From DASVRA01 sp036388855 (GTDB lineage: Bacteria; Pseudomonadota; Alphaproteobacteria; Caulobacterales; Caulobacteraceae), in NCBI GenBank assembly GCA_036388855.1, contig DASVRA010000030.1:62001-126000 (forward strand): a DNA stretch of 64,000 nucleotides. Reading direction: 5' to 3'. How positions within the stretch are numbered: position 1 is the stretch's first letter; every line of letters begins with the position of its first letter. A model generated the notes under the pieces. That model ran no database searches, was not told the DNA's origin, and saw only the letters and a program-made list of their open reading frames with translations. This document shows, one piece after another, positions 53,639 through 62,577 of the stretch. The translations under genes and the position numbers were made by a program.

Positions 53639-54102
53639 AGATCGTCCTGGAGGAAGCGTGCGTAGACCAGGTAGAGTACCCCGAAGATTGCGAGCACGAC
53701 GGCGACTCCCAACAGCGGGCGAAGCGGGTCAGGATCGTCCAACGCGAAGCCGAACAGGGCGATGGCAATGCTAGCGGCGATGTAGAAGGCGCCGCGCCGC
53801 AGGTCCTGCACGCGGCGCGGCGTGCGGCGGAGCAGAAGGCGCAGGGTTTCGCGGTCGAGGTCGACGCCCTTCTCGAGCACCGCCTGCACGAGCTTCTGCG
53901 AGGACCTGACCCGCACATGGTTCAACCAAAAGGCCAGCGCCACGACTGCGATCAGGCCTACCATGGTGGCGAAGCCGGTCATCTCTCCGGCCATCGTCGG
54001 CCCCTCGGCTGCCGGGGCGGTTCCGGCAAGCACCTTGCCCGAAATAGGCCAAGCGGCGCCGATTGAGACAAAGGTGTAACGCAATAGAGGATTGGAGCTC
54101 AT
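53635..54102 (-). CDS. DUF6249-like small membrane protein
   Basis: A 155-residue protein from the ATG at 54102, chosen because GGAGG lies six bases upstream. A first membrane segment is FATMVGLIAVVALAFWL. A charged linker (LVQAVLEKGVDLDRETLRLL) and two further segments follow, ending DDL. Similar proteins commonly sit beside ECF sigma genes. It lies between a serine hydrolase and the sigma factor with minimal gaps, so all four genes may be one transcript. Function unknown. Confidence 0.72.
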   Translation of the reverse strand: MSSNPLLRYTFVSIGAAWPISGKVLAGTAPAAEGPTMAGEMTGFATMVGLIAVVALAFWLNHVRVRSSQKLVQAVLEKGVDLDRETLRLLLRRTPRRVQDLRRGAFYIAASIAIALFGFALDDPDPLRPLLGVAVVLAIFGVLYLVYARFLQDDL

Positions 54103-54147
54103 CGGACGCCTCCACAACATTGCCAACGAACGTTCGGCCACCGCAGC

Positions 54148-55890
54148 CTAACCGGCGCTGACCCTTAGCGTCACGGCCCGACGCAGCTTCCGGTCCAGGT
54201 CTGACTCCACTCCGGCCGTGTCCTTGCAGGAGGCCACGGGCTCGATGATGCTCAGCACCACCTCGTCGAAGCCGCCGGGCGAGGTGGCGTACAGCTGTTT
54301 GGTGAAGGCGGGGAGCTGCACCGGTCGGCCTTTGGCGCGCAGGAAAGCCACCTCCGGGTTCGCCTCCATATCCGCTTGGTCCGAGGCCGCCACGCACTGG
54401 CTTCTCGCGGTGAACCGCATGCCGCCCAACAGTTCTGGTTTGAGCGCCGAGTAGTCCAGGCCGCCCGATCCGTCGGCATGACGCTCTGCGTGCACGAGCA
54501 GGAGGGTGTCCTTGTCCGCAAAGGCGGACATAGAGACGTCGAACGCCACGCCCTCGTACGTCGGCCGGTGGTCGAGTTCGCCCAAGGACCGGAATGTGGG
54601 ATCGATGCGCAGGCGGAGGGGCAGACCGTGCAGTGTCTCGACCAAATTGCCGTGCCGGTTGAGCAGGCGTGCGCCGACCTGTGGTGCAGATGGCAGTATC
54701 CGATCCAGGACAGCCTTCGCGATGTCGGCGGTGTAGTAGGTTCCCTCGGGAGAGTAGTTGGCCTTGGCCGGATACAGGTTACCCATCACCACCACCCCGA
54801 TCCGCTGTTGCGGCGCCAGCGCCACGAAAGAGTTAAAGCCGAGGTCGGCCCCGCCGTGCCCCACCAGCTGTCGGCCCCTGTAGTTCCACCGGAACCAGCC
54901 TTGCCCCATCTGGCCCCCGACCGGAAACTGCGTGGCGCCGGGGGCGACCGGAAGCTGCCACAGCTGATCCAGCGCATTGCGTGAGAACGGGCCGCCGCGG
55001 CTCCAGGCTGGGTCTTGCGTCCTCAGCACCGCCAGCATCCAGCGGTTCATGTCATCGACGCTTGCGTAGAGATTTGAGCTAGGTGTGAAGGCGCGCGTGT
55101 AGGGCAGCATGCTCGCCTTGGCGATCTGCCCCTGCTGGTCGGCGTAGTAAGGCTTGGGTATGCGCCCGGCGTCCGTCTCGCGCAGCAGCAGCGTGCTGTC
55201 GGCCATTCCTGCGGGCCGGAGCACGTGCTGCTTGACGTAGCTCTCGAAGCTCTGGCCCGAAGCCTTAGCGATAACGTCCCCGAGGACATCGTAACCGTAG
55301 TTGCTGTACTCGAACTTGGCGCCGGGCGCGAAGTCCAGCTTCTGTTGCGCCAAGTCCCGCACATGGCGTTCAATCGCCTTGTCGTCGAAGACTGGTTTGA
55401 GGCTGAACGGGTCCTCTTCCACGAACGGAATGCCCGCCCGGTGCTGGAGCAGGTGGCGGACAGTGATGTCCCCGAAGCGGTGATCATCCATCCGGAAGTA
55501 GGGCAGATAACGGACCACCGGCGCGTCGAGATCAAGCTTGCCGGCTTGCTCCAGCTGCATGGCCGCGAGGGCGGTGAACAGCTTGGTGACCGAAGCCAAG
55601 TGAAAGAGGGACTTGGTGGTGACGGGTTCGACTGATCCCAGCGCCATCGAGCCAAAGGCGCGTGCGTAGACGACTCTGCCGTCAGCGACGATGCCAATCG
55701 CGAGCCCTGGGGTTCCGTGTCGCGCCATTGTTTCGCGCGCAACCTGGTCGAGACTCGACAGGGGCTCAGAGGCGACCGTAGCGGATGCTACCGCCCCAGC
55801 GGTCGCGTCGGGAGGCGCAGCCGCGTGGGCGGCGGCGCCGACGAGGATGGACAAGGCTGCGACCAGGATCGGTGAAACTTGATGATGCAC
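54148..55890 (-). CDS. Secreted beta-lactamase-fold serine hydrolase
   Basis: A 580-residue protein starting at GTG with GGAGGCGTC upstream. The signal peptide ends AAHAAAP. SVTK (Ser-100, Lys-103), YSN in FEYSNYGYD and VGHGGADLGF complete the active site. A C-terminal domain of about 170 residues contains two cysteines in separate segments. It precedes the DUF6249-ECF sigma-membrane protein set by 45 bases, an unusual partner for a sigma factor. Substrate unknown. Confidence 0.85.
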   Translation of the reverse strand: MHHQVSPILVAALSILVGAAAHAAAPPDATAGAVASATVASEPLSSLDQVARETMARHGTPGLAIGIVADGRVVYARAFGSMALGSVEPVTTKSLFHLASVTKLFTALAAMQLEQAGKLDLDAPVVRYLPYFRMDDHRFGDITVRHLLQHRAGIPFVEEDPFSLKPVFDDKAIERHVRDLAQQKLDFAPGAKFEYSNYGYDVLGDVIAKASGQSFESYVKQHVLRPAGMADSTLLLRETDAGRIPKPYYADQQGQIAKASMLPYTRAFTPSSNLYASVDDMNRWMLAVLRTQDPAWSRGGPFSRNALDQLWQLPVAPGATQFPVGGQMGQGWFRWNYRGRQLVGHGGADLGFNSFVALAPQQRIGVVVMGNLYPAKANYSPEGTYYTADIAKAVLDRILPSAPQVGARLLNRHGNLVETLHGLPLRLRIDPTFRSLGELDHRPTYEGVAFDVSMSAFADKDTLLLVHAERHADGSGGLDYSALKPELLGGMRFTARSQCVAASDQADMEANPEVAFLRAKGRPVQLPAFTKQLYATSPGGFDEVVLSIIEPVASCKDTAGVESDLDRKLRRAVTLRVSAG

Positions 55891-56100
55891 GTTGACGCCT
55901 CCGTTTGTTCCCGGCTGACGTCACGTGGGGCGGCATCGGATGCTCACCCCATTGTTAAACTTCGCTCACAAATCGGGGGTGCGCTCGATGGCGGTTCAAG
56001 TGCTAAGCCGGAGCGCGGGCGCTCCCTCGAGCTTCGGCTCACCAAAAATACTAACGATCGCTGCACGATCTTTTGGGGAGAGCGGGGTCAGCACCTGTCA

Positions 56101-56115
56101 GTTCGTCACCTGCTC
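56101..56115. repeat. Half-palindrome repeat element, copy 4
   Basis: GTTCGTCACCTGCTC is the right arm of the intergenic palindrome; the preceding GTCAGCACCTGTCA may be a diverged partner. Confidence 0.4.
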
Positions 56116-56156
56116 GCCTCGGCCTTCAAGGCGGGCGGCTTTGCGCCAGGAGCGGA

Positions 56157-56187
56157 CGCTCGATGGAAGCCGAAAAGCGGACATCCC
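56157..56187. repeat. CAGGAGCGGACGC element
   Basis: CAGGAGCGGACGCT is followed by GAAGCCGAAAAGCGGACAT. The first 13 bases recur at 45909-45921 and 61997-62009, always in noncoding DNA. Confidence 0.4.
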
Positions 56188-56269
56188 GGCCGCATGGGCG
56201 TGGGCCCGCTCTGCGGGCGCAAGCCGACGCTGATGCGCTTCTTCGGGTGAATACGAACGGCGTCGCGGA

Positions 56270-58714
56270 TCAAAGGACGAAATCAGTCTGGTCGACCACG
56301 CCGCCGTTCTTGATAATGATATCCATGTCGCTGGAGCCGTCGCCGTCGGCGTCCACCTGGATTAGTTGCCGCCCGCCGGAGATCGCCCGCACGCGCACCT
56401 CCCCGGCGCCCGAGGCGTGGAAGTCCGCGGCGCCGATATAGCCCAGCACGCCCGCGGCCACATCGCCAAGGTCGATCTTGTCCCCATCGGCATGGCTGAA
56501 ATCCGCGATGACATCGCCGTGCTTCTTGCCCAGCGCGGACTCCGCCAGGGTGTCGAAGCCGAACACGTCCGCGCCGCCGCCGCCGCCGATCGTGTCCCGG
56601 TCAAGGCCGCCCGCCAGCAGGTCGTTGTCGCCGCCGCCGCTGATCAGGTCGTTCCCGGCTCCCCCGCGGACTGTGTCCGAGCCGGCGCCGGCCTCGACCT
56701 GGTCATCGCCTCCGGCTGTAATCAGCAGGTTGGCCGCACTGTCTCCCGTCAGCCGGTCAGCCCCGACGCCCGTCGTGACGTTCTCGAACCCGGAAATCAC
56801 GTCGGAGCCGAACGCGAGGGTCTTCTGCGGGCCCTCGACGTTCAGGTCGACATCGACGTTGCCCGTCGCCGCCGAGCAGTCGAGCAGGTCCACGCCCGCG
56901 CCGCCTACGAGCGTGTCCGAACCCGCGTCGGCGACCACGGTGTCATTGCCGGTCCAGCCGTCGAGCCGGTTCGCCGTCGCCGTGCCCCGGATGGTCTCGC
57001 CCCCCGCGCCGCCCACGACGTTCTCGAACTGGGTGGCGGTCTCGCTGATCGCGCCGCGCGTGACCACGCCCGCGCCGAGGTCGATCACCGCCCCCGCGCC
57101 CAGGGCCGTGTTGCTGTAGTCGAGCCGGTCCGCGCCCAGGCCGCCGCGAAGCGTGTCTCCATCGACGCCGTCGGTGTCGTACACGACGTCGTTGCCGTCG
57201 CCGCCGCTGACGGAGTCGTGTCCTTGCCCGCCCGAGAGGGTGTCGCCCCCCGCGCCGCCGTTCAGCTGGTCGTCGCCCGCTTCCCCTAGGAGGATGTCCG
57301 CCACCGCCGAGCCGGTGACGGTGTCCTTGCCCTCGCCGCCGCGCAGGGTCATCCCGCGGGCGAGGCCGGTCAGGTCTAGGCTGTCGTCACCGGCCGAACC
57401 CTTGACCGCCTCGACGTCCTGCACGGTCACATGGCCCTCGCCGCCCGAGGCGGTGAGGCTCGTTCCGAACGCGAAGACCGCCGAACTCCAGTCAGACAGG
57501 TCGAGAACATCGCGCCCTTCGCCGCCGTCGAAGCTGTCCTCCCCTTGCCGCGCGATCAGCGTGTCGTCCCCGGCGCCCCCGAGCGCGGTGACGAACCCCG
57601 CTCCCGCGTCCAGCAGGTCGTCACCATCCTGGCCATCGATGGTGTCGTGGATCGTCTCCCAGTCCGTCGCATACCCGGACACCAGGGTGTCGTCGCCATC
57701 GCCGCCCGCGACCGTGTTGTTCCCGCCGTCTCCGGCAAGGCGCTCGTTCGCGCCTCCGCCGGTGAGGGTGTCGTCGCCCCAGCCGCCGTATACGGTGGAT
57801 GATGCATCGTGTCCCTGGAACCAGTCGGAACCGCTCCCAAGGTACAGGATCTCTATGCTCTTGAATTGAGGCAGGAGCGGAGAACTGTCGACCTTCTTCC
57901 AGTACTCCAGCGACGCATCGACAATGATCTGCTGGTCAAGGATCATTGAGAAGTCTGCAGTGTCCAGGCCGTCTCCTCCATCCAGGCTCGGCCAGCCCTT
58001 CTCGATCCGTAGGATGTCGTCTCCCGCGCCTCCAATGGCCCCTTCGGCGCTAGACCGTGCGTCGAGCAGGTCGTCGCCGTCGCCTCCCTCCAAGGTGTCG
58101 CTATGGGCTCCGGAAAGTGTGTCATCGCCTCCGGCGCCGAATAGCTTATTGCCAGCGAGGTTGCCCCACAGACGGTCGCCGTAGGACGACCCCTCCAGGT
58201 TCTCGAAGCCGGTCAGCTTGTCCTGCCCCGCGCCTCCCGTTTCCTGGGCCGCGGTCACGTCAAGGTTGACCGTCACGCCCGCCGTTGCGTCGGCATAGCT
58301 CGCGGTGTCGTAATCGGCTCCGCCGGCAAGAGTGTCGTCGCCGGCGCCGCCGTTCAGCGTGTCGTTCCCCGCGTCGCCAGACAGCGAGTCATTTGCCGCA
58401 CCGCCCTTAAGCGTATCGTCCCCGTAATTGCCGGTAAGCGTGTCGGTGGCCGCCCCTCCGTCCAGCAGGTTGTCGCCTCCATTGCCTTTCAGCACGTTGG
58501 CGAAGGTGTTGCCGGCGACCATGAAGTCGGCGTCTCCGGTCAGCGTCAAATTGACTGCCGATCCCGTCAAAGTTAGCGCCACGCCCGGGCCGTCGGCGAG
58601 GCCGTAAAAAGTCAGGTTGTTGATGTCGACGTCCGCCGCGGTTTCAGTCACCGTCGGCGCCAGCGCGATTACGTGCACATAACTTCCCGCGGCCAGGGCA
58701 TCGGCGATGGTCAT
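56270..58714 (-). CDS. RTX calcium-binding repeat protein, type I secretion substrate
   Basis: An 814-residue protein from the ATG at 58714. From about residue 75 onward it is built of GGxGxDxLx nonapeptide repeats (for example GGAGDDTLAGGADYD), which form calcium-filled beta-rolls outside the cell. There is no N-terminal signal. The acidic, hydrophobic C terminus (VDADGDGSSDMDIIIKNGG to DQTDFVL) fits a type I secretion signal. No enzymatic domain is seen, so it may be a surface or S-layer-like adhesin. No ABC exporter genes lie in the window. It follows a smaller RTX gene by 14 bases and has a weak ribosome site. Confidence 0.9.
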   Translation of the reverse strand: MTIADALAAGSYVHVIALAPTVTETAADVDINNLTFYGLADGPGVALTLTGSAVNLTLTGDADFMVAGNTFANVLKGNGGDNLLDGGAATDTLTGNYGDDTLKGGAANDSLSGDAGNDTLNGGAGDDTLAGGADYDTASYADATAGVTVNLDVTAAQETGGAGQDKLTGFENLEGSSYGDRLWGNLAGNKLFGAGGDDTLSGAHSDTLEGGDGDDLLDARSSAEGAIGGAGDDILRIEKGWPSLDGGDGLDTADFSMILDQQIIVDASLEYWKKVDSSPLLPQFKSIEILYLGSGSDWFQGHDASSTVYGGWGDDTLTGGGANERLAGDGGNNTVAGGDGDDTLVSGYATDWETIHDTIDGQDGDDLLDAGAGFVTALGGAGDDTLIARQGEDSFDGGEGRDVLDLSDWSSAVFAFGTSLTASGGEGHVTVQDVEAVKGSAGDDSLDLTGLARGMTLRGGEGKDTVTGSAVADILLGEAGDDQLNGGAGGDTLSGGQGHDSVSGGDGNDVVYDTDGVDGDTLRGGLGADRLDYSNTALGAGAVIDLGAGVVTRGAISETATQFENVVGGAGGETIRGTATANRLDGWTGNDTVVADAGSDTLVGGAGVDLLDCSAATGNVDVDLNVEGPQKTLAFGSDVISGFENVTTGVGADRLTGDSAANLLITAGGDDQVEAGAGSDTVRGGAGNDLISGGGDNDLLAGGLDRDTIGGGGGADVFGFDTLAESALGKKHGDVIADFSHADGDKIDLGDVAAGVLGYIGAADFHASGAGEVRVRAISGGRQLIQVDADGDGSSDMDIIIKNGGVVDQTDFVL

Positions 58715-58728
58715 AAAACCGCCGTCGC

Positions 58729-59406
58729 TCAATCCATCACGAGGCGGGTGACGGTGACGAGCTGACCGCTCAAGTACACGGTCTCCACGTCCTTCAGAGT
58801 GGTCGAGGGGTTGTCGCCCCAGCCCAACATCCAGGACTTGGTCCATATGTTGTCCCAGTAGACGTAGTAGCCGTTGAACGCGCTATCGAGCCCGGCGCCG
58901 CCGTTAAGAGTGTCGTTGCCGCCCGGGTCGCTGTAAAGATTGTCGTCTCCGCCGCCCCCGCTGAGGACATTGGCGAAGCCGTTCGTGGTCAATGTGTCGC
59001 CGTAGGCGGAGCCCTCGAGATTCTCGATGCCGATCAGCTTGTCCCAGCCCGCGCCGAGGGTGTTCTGGGACGCGGTGTTTGACAGTGATACAATCACGCC
59101 GGAGGTCGCGGAACTGTATCTTGCTGTATCGATATCGCCGACCCTGCTCGCGCCCCCGTCGAGCGTATCGTCGCCCAGGCCGCCGTCGAGCGTGTCGCTG
59201 AAGTCGCCGCCGTAGAGCCGGTCGGTACCGGCCCCGCCGCTCAGGTTGTCGTTGCCGCTACCGCCGTATAGCCAGTCGTTGTCGTCGCCCCCGCTCAGGC
59301 CGTCGTTGCCGCCGAGGCCATTGATCGTGTCGTTGCCCCCGAGCCCGCTCAGCAACCGGTCATCGTTATTGGTGCCGTTAATCAGGTCGGGCCCCGAGCT
59401 CGCCAT
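58729..59406 (-). CDS. Short RTX calcium-repeat protein
   Basis: A 225-residue protein from the ATG at 59406 with GGAGAGTGGAAG upstream. RTX repeats occupy about residues 10-85 (GGNDTINGLGGNDGLSGG) and again near 150-180. Between them is the DTARYSSATSGVIVSLSNTA linker common in such proteins. The C terminus (VYLSGQLVTVTRLVMD) does not look like the usual secretion signal. The next RTX gene begins 14 bases on in another frame, so this may be a partner or an older split of a larger RTX gene. Confidence 0.8.
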   Translation of the reverse strand: MASSGPDLINGTNNDDRLLSGLGGNDTINGLGGNDGLSGGDDNDWLYGGSGNDNLSGGAGTDRLYGGDFSDTLDGGLGDDTLDGGASRVGDIDTARYSSATSGVIVSLSNTASQNTLGAGWDKLIGIENLEGSAYGDTLTTNGFANVLSGGGGDDNLYSDPGGNDTLNGGAGLDSAFNGYYVYWDNIWTKSWMLGWGDNPSTTLKDVETVYLSGQLVTVTRLVMD

Positions 59407-59564
59407 CTTCCACTCTCCACGCGCACTGCCGCATCGCGGATGAAGCCCCGCCTCCGCGCCAGAACCCATGGGGAGGACCTGAGGGAAAGCTGATGATTTG
59501 CCGATGAACGCCGTTTTGGTGTGGCGGGACCGCATGTTAGCCTCCTCTCGAGCTAGGGTGAGGC

Positions 59565-61727
59565 ATGGCTGACGCGGGCGCCGGAGCAGTGAGCGAAGAG
59601 GCGATCCGCCTATCCGACGAACCTGCTTTCCGCCTTGGCGTGGCCCAGGTCCTCCCCTCGACCGGCGAACTCCGGGTCGGCACTCAGGTGGAGCGCCTCG
59701 AGCCCAGGGTGATGCAGGTGCTGGTCGCCTTGGCTCGGGCCGAGGGCGAGGTCGTGTCGCGCGAGAGCCTGGCGCGCAGCTGCTGGGGCGGCCGCGTGGT
59801 CGGCGACGACGCGATCAACCGCACGCTCTCGACCTTGCGGGCGGTCGCCAGGCGCCTTCCCGCGCCGGTCTTCGAGATCGAGACCCTGCCCCGCATCGGC
59901 TACCGGCTGAAGACGGCACCCGATCCGCCGCCGACGGCGCAGGCCCCCTCCGCCGGCCGGTCCGCGCGCAGGCCCGTCTGGCCGCTGCTCGCCGCTGCAG
60001 CCTTCGTCCTGGCCGCCGTCGCCGCGGCTGCTGTTCTGCTGAACGGTCAGGGGAGGGGCGGACAGGACTGGGAGGTCGAAAGCTACCGCGTCGCCGTCGG
60101 CAGCGGCGTCGACGAGAGGAGCCCCAGCCTCTCGCCGGACGGCCGCTTCCTGGCCTACGCCGCGCCTCCCTCCGGCGCCGACGGCCCTGCAGACATCTAC
60201 GTGCAGGGCCTCGCCGGCGGAGCGCCGGTGCGGCTGGTCGCCAGCCCGGAGGATGACATAGCCCCGGCCTGGGCGCCCTGGGGCGACCACATCGCCTTCG
60301 TCAGATCCTCCTTCGTGTTCGGCAGGCCGACCCCCGGACCAGCGAAACCCTGCGGGATCTTGGTCAAGACCGTTCCGAACGGCCCAGAACGGCTTGTCGG
60401 ACAGTGCACGGTCAGCCCCTTCACCAGCCGCGTCAGCTGGACGCCGGACGGCAAGTCGCTCGTGTTTTCCGACTGGAGGCCGGGAGCCCCGCTGCCCATC
60501 GTGCGGCTCGACATCGCCACCGGCCGCAAGTCGCCGCTCACGCGGCCGCCGCCCGGCATCCACGGCGACTTCGATGGCGTGGTGTCCCCCGATGGCCGGA
60601 CCCTGGCCTTCCGCCGCTACCTCTCGACCCAATCGGGCGACATTTACCTGCAGGACCTGCGTTCGGGCCGCCTGACCCGCCTCACCTCCGATGGCGGCGT
60701 CGGCTACATCGACTGGGCGCCGGACGGCCGCAACCTGATCGTCAGCAGCGAACGCGGCGGCGGGCACAATCTCTGGCGCTTTCCGGTCAAGCCCAAGGCG
60801 CGGCCCCAGCGCCTGTTTTGGGGCACGGGGCCTATCTACCGCACCAGCGCGGCCGCGGGCCTGGCCGCTTTCGAAATCGGCCGCGAAGCCTTCAACATCG
60901 TGCGCCTGCGCAACGGCGTGGAACAGCCGGTCACCACGGGGGTTCGCACGGACTATGGCCCCGACGTGTCGCCGGCGGGCGTGCTGGCCTTCCTGAACCA
61001 GGATGAAGGCAATTCCGTCTGGCTGCAGCGGCCCGGTGAGGCCGCGCGAAAGCTGACCGACCTTCCCCTACTGGACGCTCGCGCCCTGCGCTGGTCCCCC
61101 GACGGCCGGACCCTCGCCCTGCTTGGCAACCCCCGGGGCGGCGAGACGACCATCTACCTTCTGGACGTGGAGACCACGCGACTGCGGAGGCTGCCGGAGT
61201 TTGGACCTACTCCGATAAGCCTGTCGTGGACGCGGGATAGCCGCAGCCTCGTCCTCGCCGCCGCGGAGCCCCGCGGCCGCAGGCTCTGGCGCCTGTCGTT
61301 GGGGCCGGGGGGCAAGCCCCAGCCGATCAGCGGCTTCGGCTGGAACTGGGCCGAGACCGGTCCCGACGCCGTTTACGCCCTGCGCGAGGGTGAGCCGGGG
61401 GTATGGCGCCTGGCGCCGGGCTCCCCACCAGTGCGCCTCGCGCTCCACCCCACGACGGTGAGCAACTGGAACCGCTGGGGCTTAAAGCCAACCTGGACGA
61501 TCAGGGTTTCGGGCGACCGGCTCCACATCTGGGAAACCAGAGCCGACGGATCGAAGGTAGACCATTGGAGCGTGCCGCTGATGGGAGGCCGGGTCGAACG
61601 CGGCGGGGACCTGGACGGCCGCCTGATGGATTTCGCGCGCGACCCCCACACCGGCGACATGATCGCCTTCAAGTCCGTCCAGCAGAACATCGACATCGGG
61701 ATTATACGGCTGGCACCCCGCCGCTGA
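59565..61727 (+). CDS. CadC-like membrane regulator: winged helix plus PD40/TolB beta-propeller
   Basis: A 720-residue protein with GTGAGGC before the ATG. Residues about 25-115 form an OmpR-type winged helix (RLEPRVMQVLVALARAEGEV to LPRIGYRLK). A single membrane segment follows (VWPLLAAAAFVLAAVAAAAV). The periplasmic part is a beta-propeller of repeats such as SLSPDGRFLAYAA, WAPWGDHIAFV and WSPDGRTLALLGN. This joins DNA binding directly to an external sensor, as in ToxR/CadC proteins. It is divergent from the RTX pair with about 160 bases between them and probably controls them. The signal is unknown. Confidence 0.88.
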   Translation: MADAGAGAVSEEAIRLSDEPAFRLGVAQVLPSTGELRVGTQVERLEPRVMQVLVALARAEGEVVSRESLARSCWGGRVVGDDAINRTLSTLRAVARRLPAPVFEIETLPRIGYRLKTAPDPPPTAQAPSAGRSARRPVWPLLAAAAFVLAAVAAAAVLLNGQGRGGQDWEVESYRVAVGSGVDERSPSLSPDGRFLAYAAPPSGADGPADIYVQGLAGGAPVRLVASPEDDIAPAWAPWGDHIAFVRSSFVFGRPTPGPAKPCGILVKTVPNGPERLVGQCTVSPFTSRVSWTPDGKSLVFSDWRPGAPLPIVRLDIATGRKSPLTRPPPGIHGDFDGVVSPDGRTLAFRRYLSTQSGDIYLQDLRSGRLTRLTSDGGVGYIDWAPDGRNLIVSSERGGGHNLWRFPVKPKARPQRLFWGTGPIYRTSAAAGLAAFEIGREAFNIVRLRNGVEQPVTTGVRTDYGPDVSPAGVLAFLNQDEGNSVWLQRPGEAARKLTDLPLLDARALRWSPDGRTLALLGNPRGGETTIYLLDVETTRLRRLPEFGPTPISLSWTRDSRSLVLAAAEPRGRRLWRLSLGPGGKPQPISGFGWNWAETGPDAVYALREGEPGVWRLAPGSPPVRLALHPTTVSNWNRWGLKPTWTIRVSGDRLHIWETRADGSKVDHWSVPLMGGRVERGGDLDGRLMDFARDPHTGDMIAFKSVQQNIDIGIIRLAPRR

Positions 61728-61738
61728 TCAGCTACTAG

Positions 61739-61752
61739 TTCATCACCTGCTC
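61739..61752. repeat. Half-palindrome repeat element, copy 5
   Basis: TTCATCACCTGCTC, the right arm of the intergenic palindrome, lies 12 bases after the stop of the CadC-like gene. A clear left arm is missing. Confidence 0.4.
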
Positions 61753-62189
61753 AGTACACATCGCTTTACCGTCAGTGGCTCCAAGCGGAGATTTGGAGAG
61801 ATCAAGTCGTTACTGGCGACCATCCGTGCGGTTCCACCCCTAGACAGACGCGGCTACCGTCGACGCAGCTTGGCAGCTCGGGTGTCCGATTTCGTGACTG
61901 CACCGGTCAATGTGCATTGTTGCCCGCTGCCCTCGCGGCGCATCACACTCGTGCTTCTTTGCCCGATAGCTGCCCTTCCGAAGGTCAGCAAAGCGTCAGG
62001 AGCGGACGCTCCCGGCGCCACCGCCGCTGAGGCCATCGACCGGCTGCTCCCGGGACGCCCTCGCGCCCCCTCCCCTGCCGCTCAACCGATCATCAGTCTT
62101 CTGCTCTTGTGGGTGGCGGGAGGGGCCCACAAAAGCAGGAGAGAGTTTCGATCCCGAGGCAAGCCCTGCTAAGCTAGCGGCCCCTGGGC

Positions 62190-62217
62190 GAGCCGGTGCG
62201 GGGTTCATCACCTGCTC
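62190..62217. repeat. Intergenic palindrome, copy 6
   Basis: GAGCCGGTG...TTCATCACCTGCTC keeps both arms with one mismatch (GAGCCGGTG against CACCTGCTC). Confidence 0.5.
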
Positions 62218-62384
62218 TCCACGGAATGCTAGTCCGTGAGTGTCGGCGGGAAAGAAGTCAGCTAGCGCAATCCAGCCTCAGGTGATCAACCAGCTCTGGT
62301 CCGAGAAGTGTATCCCTGGATCAGGAGCGCCTCCACTAGATCCGCAACGACTGATTTCGCTGAGTTGGTCGACCACCCCGCCTC

Positions 62385-62495
62385 GAATAGAAGGTGTCGC
62401 TTCCCGCCTCCCCTCTAAGTACATCGCGTCCGCCGCTGTCGCCGTAAAGCACGTCGTTGCCAGCGTCGTCGTACACCGCGTCAGTCTCCGGTTCC
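62385..62495 (-). pseudogene. RTX repeat gene remnant
   Basis: The minus strand encodes AVYDDAGNDVLYGDSGG and then RDVLRGEAGSDTFYS, a clear pair of RTX nonapeptide repeats. There is no start, and the frame breaks on both sides. It is likely the decayed C-terminal part of a former RTX gene, in the same orientation as the intact pair at 56-59 kb. Confidence 0.6.
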
Positions 62496-62577
62496 ACCGG
62501 CGGGGGGACCAACTGCCCATAGGCCTGCTGTCATCCGTTCGGTAGAGGCGCTGGACTGGCGCCTGCCAAAGCACCAG

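Larger units (their letters stand above)
55891..56269. other. Noncoding stretch with dispersed repeat remnants
   Basis: About 380 bases with no supported gene. It contains GTTCGTCACCTGCTCG (56101) and CAGGAGCGGACGCTC (56157) followed by GAAAAGCGGACAT. These match elements seen at 45909 and 61997 and near other palindromes. Confidence 0.5.
61728..62577. other. Degenerate noncoding region with repeats and RTX relic
   Basis: About 850 bases without an intact gene. It contains two palindrome elements (61739 and 62190), a CAGGAGCGGACGC element (61997) and an RTX-coding remnant on the minus strand near 62385-62495. Composition is less GC-biased in third positions than in the flanking genes. Confidence 0.5.

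Noticed and set aside
58714..58846. The two RTX genes considered as one gene split by a single stop codon
   Set aside because: They are in different frames, and the upstream extension of the second frame (58715-58846) does not encode RTX sequence, so a simple nonsense split does not explain them.
46147..62217. Repeats considered as a CRISPR array
   Set aside because: Copies are kilobases apart, degenerate and palindromic, with no regular spacers and no cas genes.
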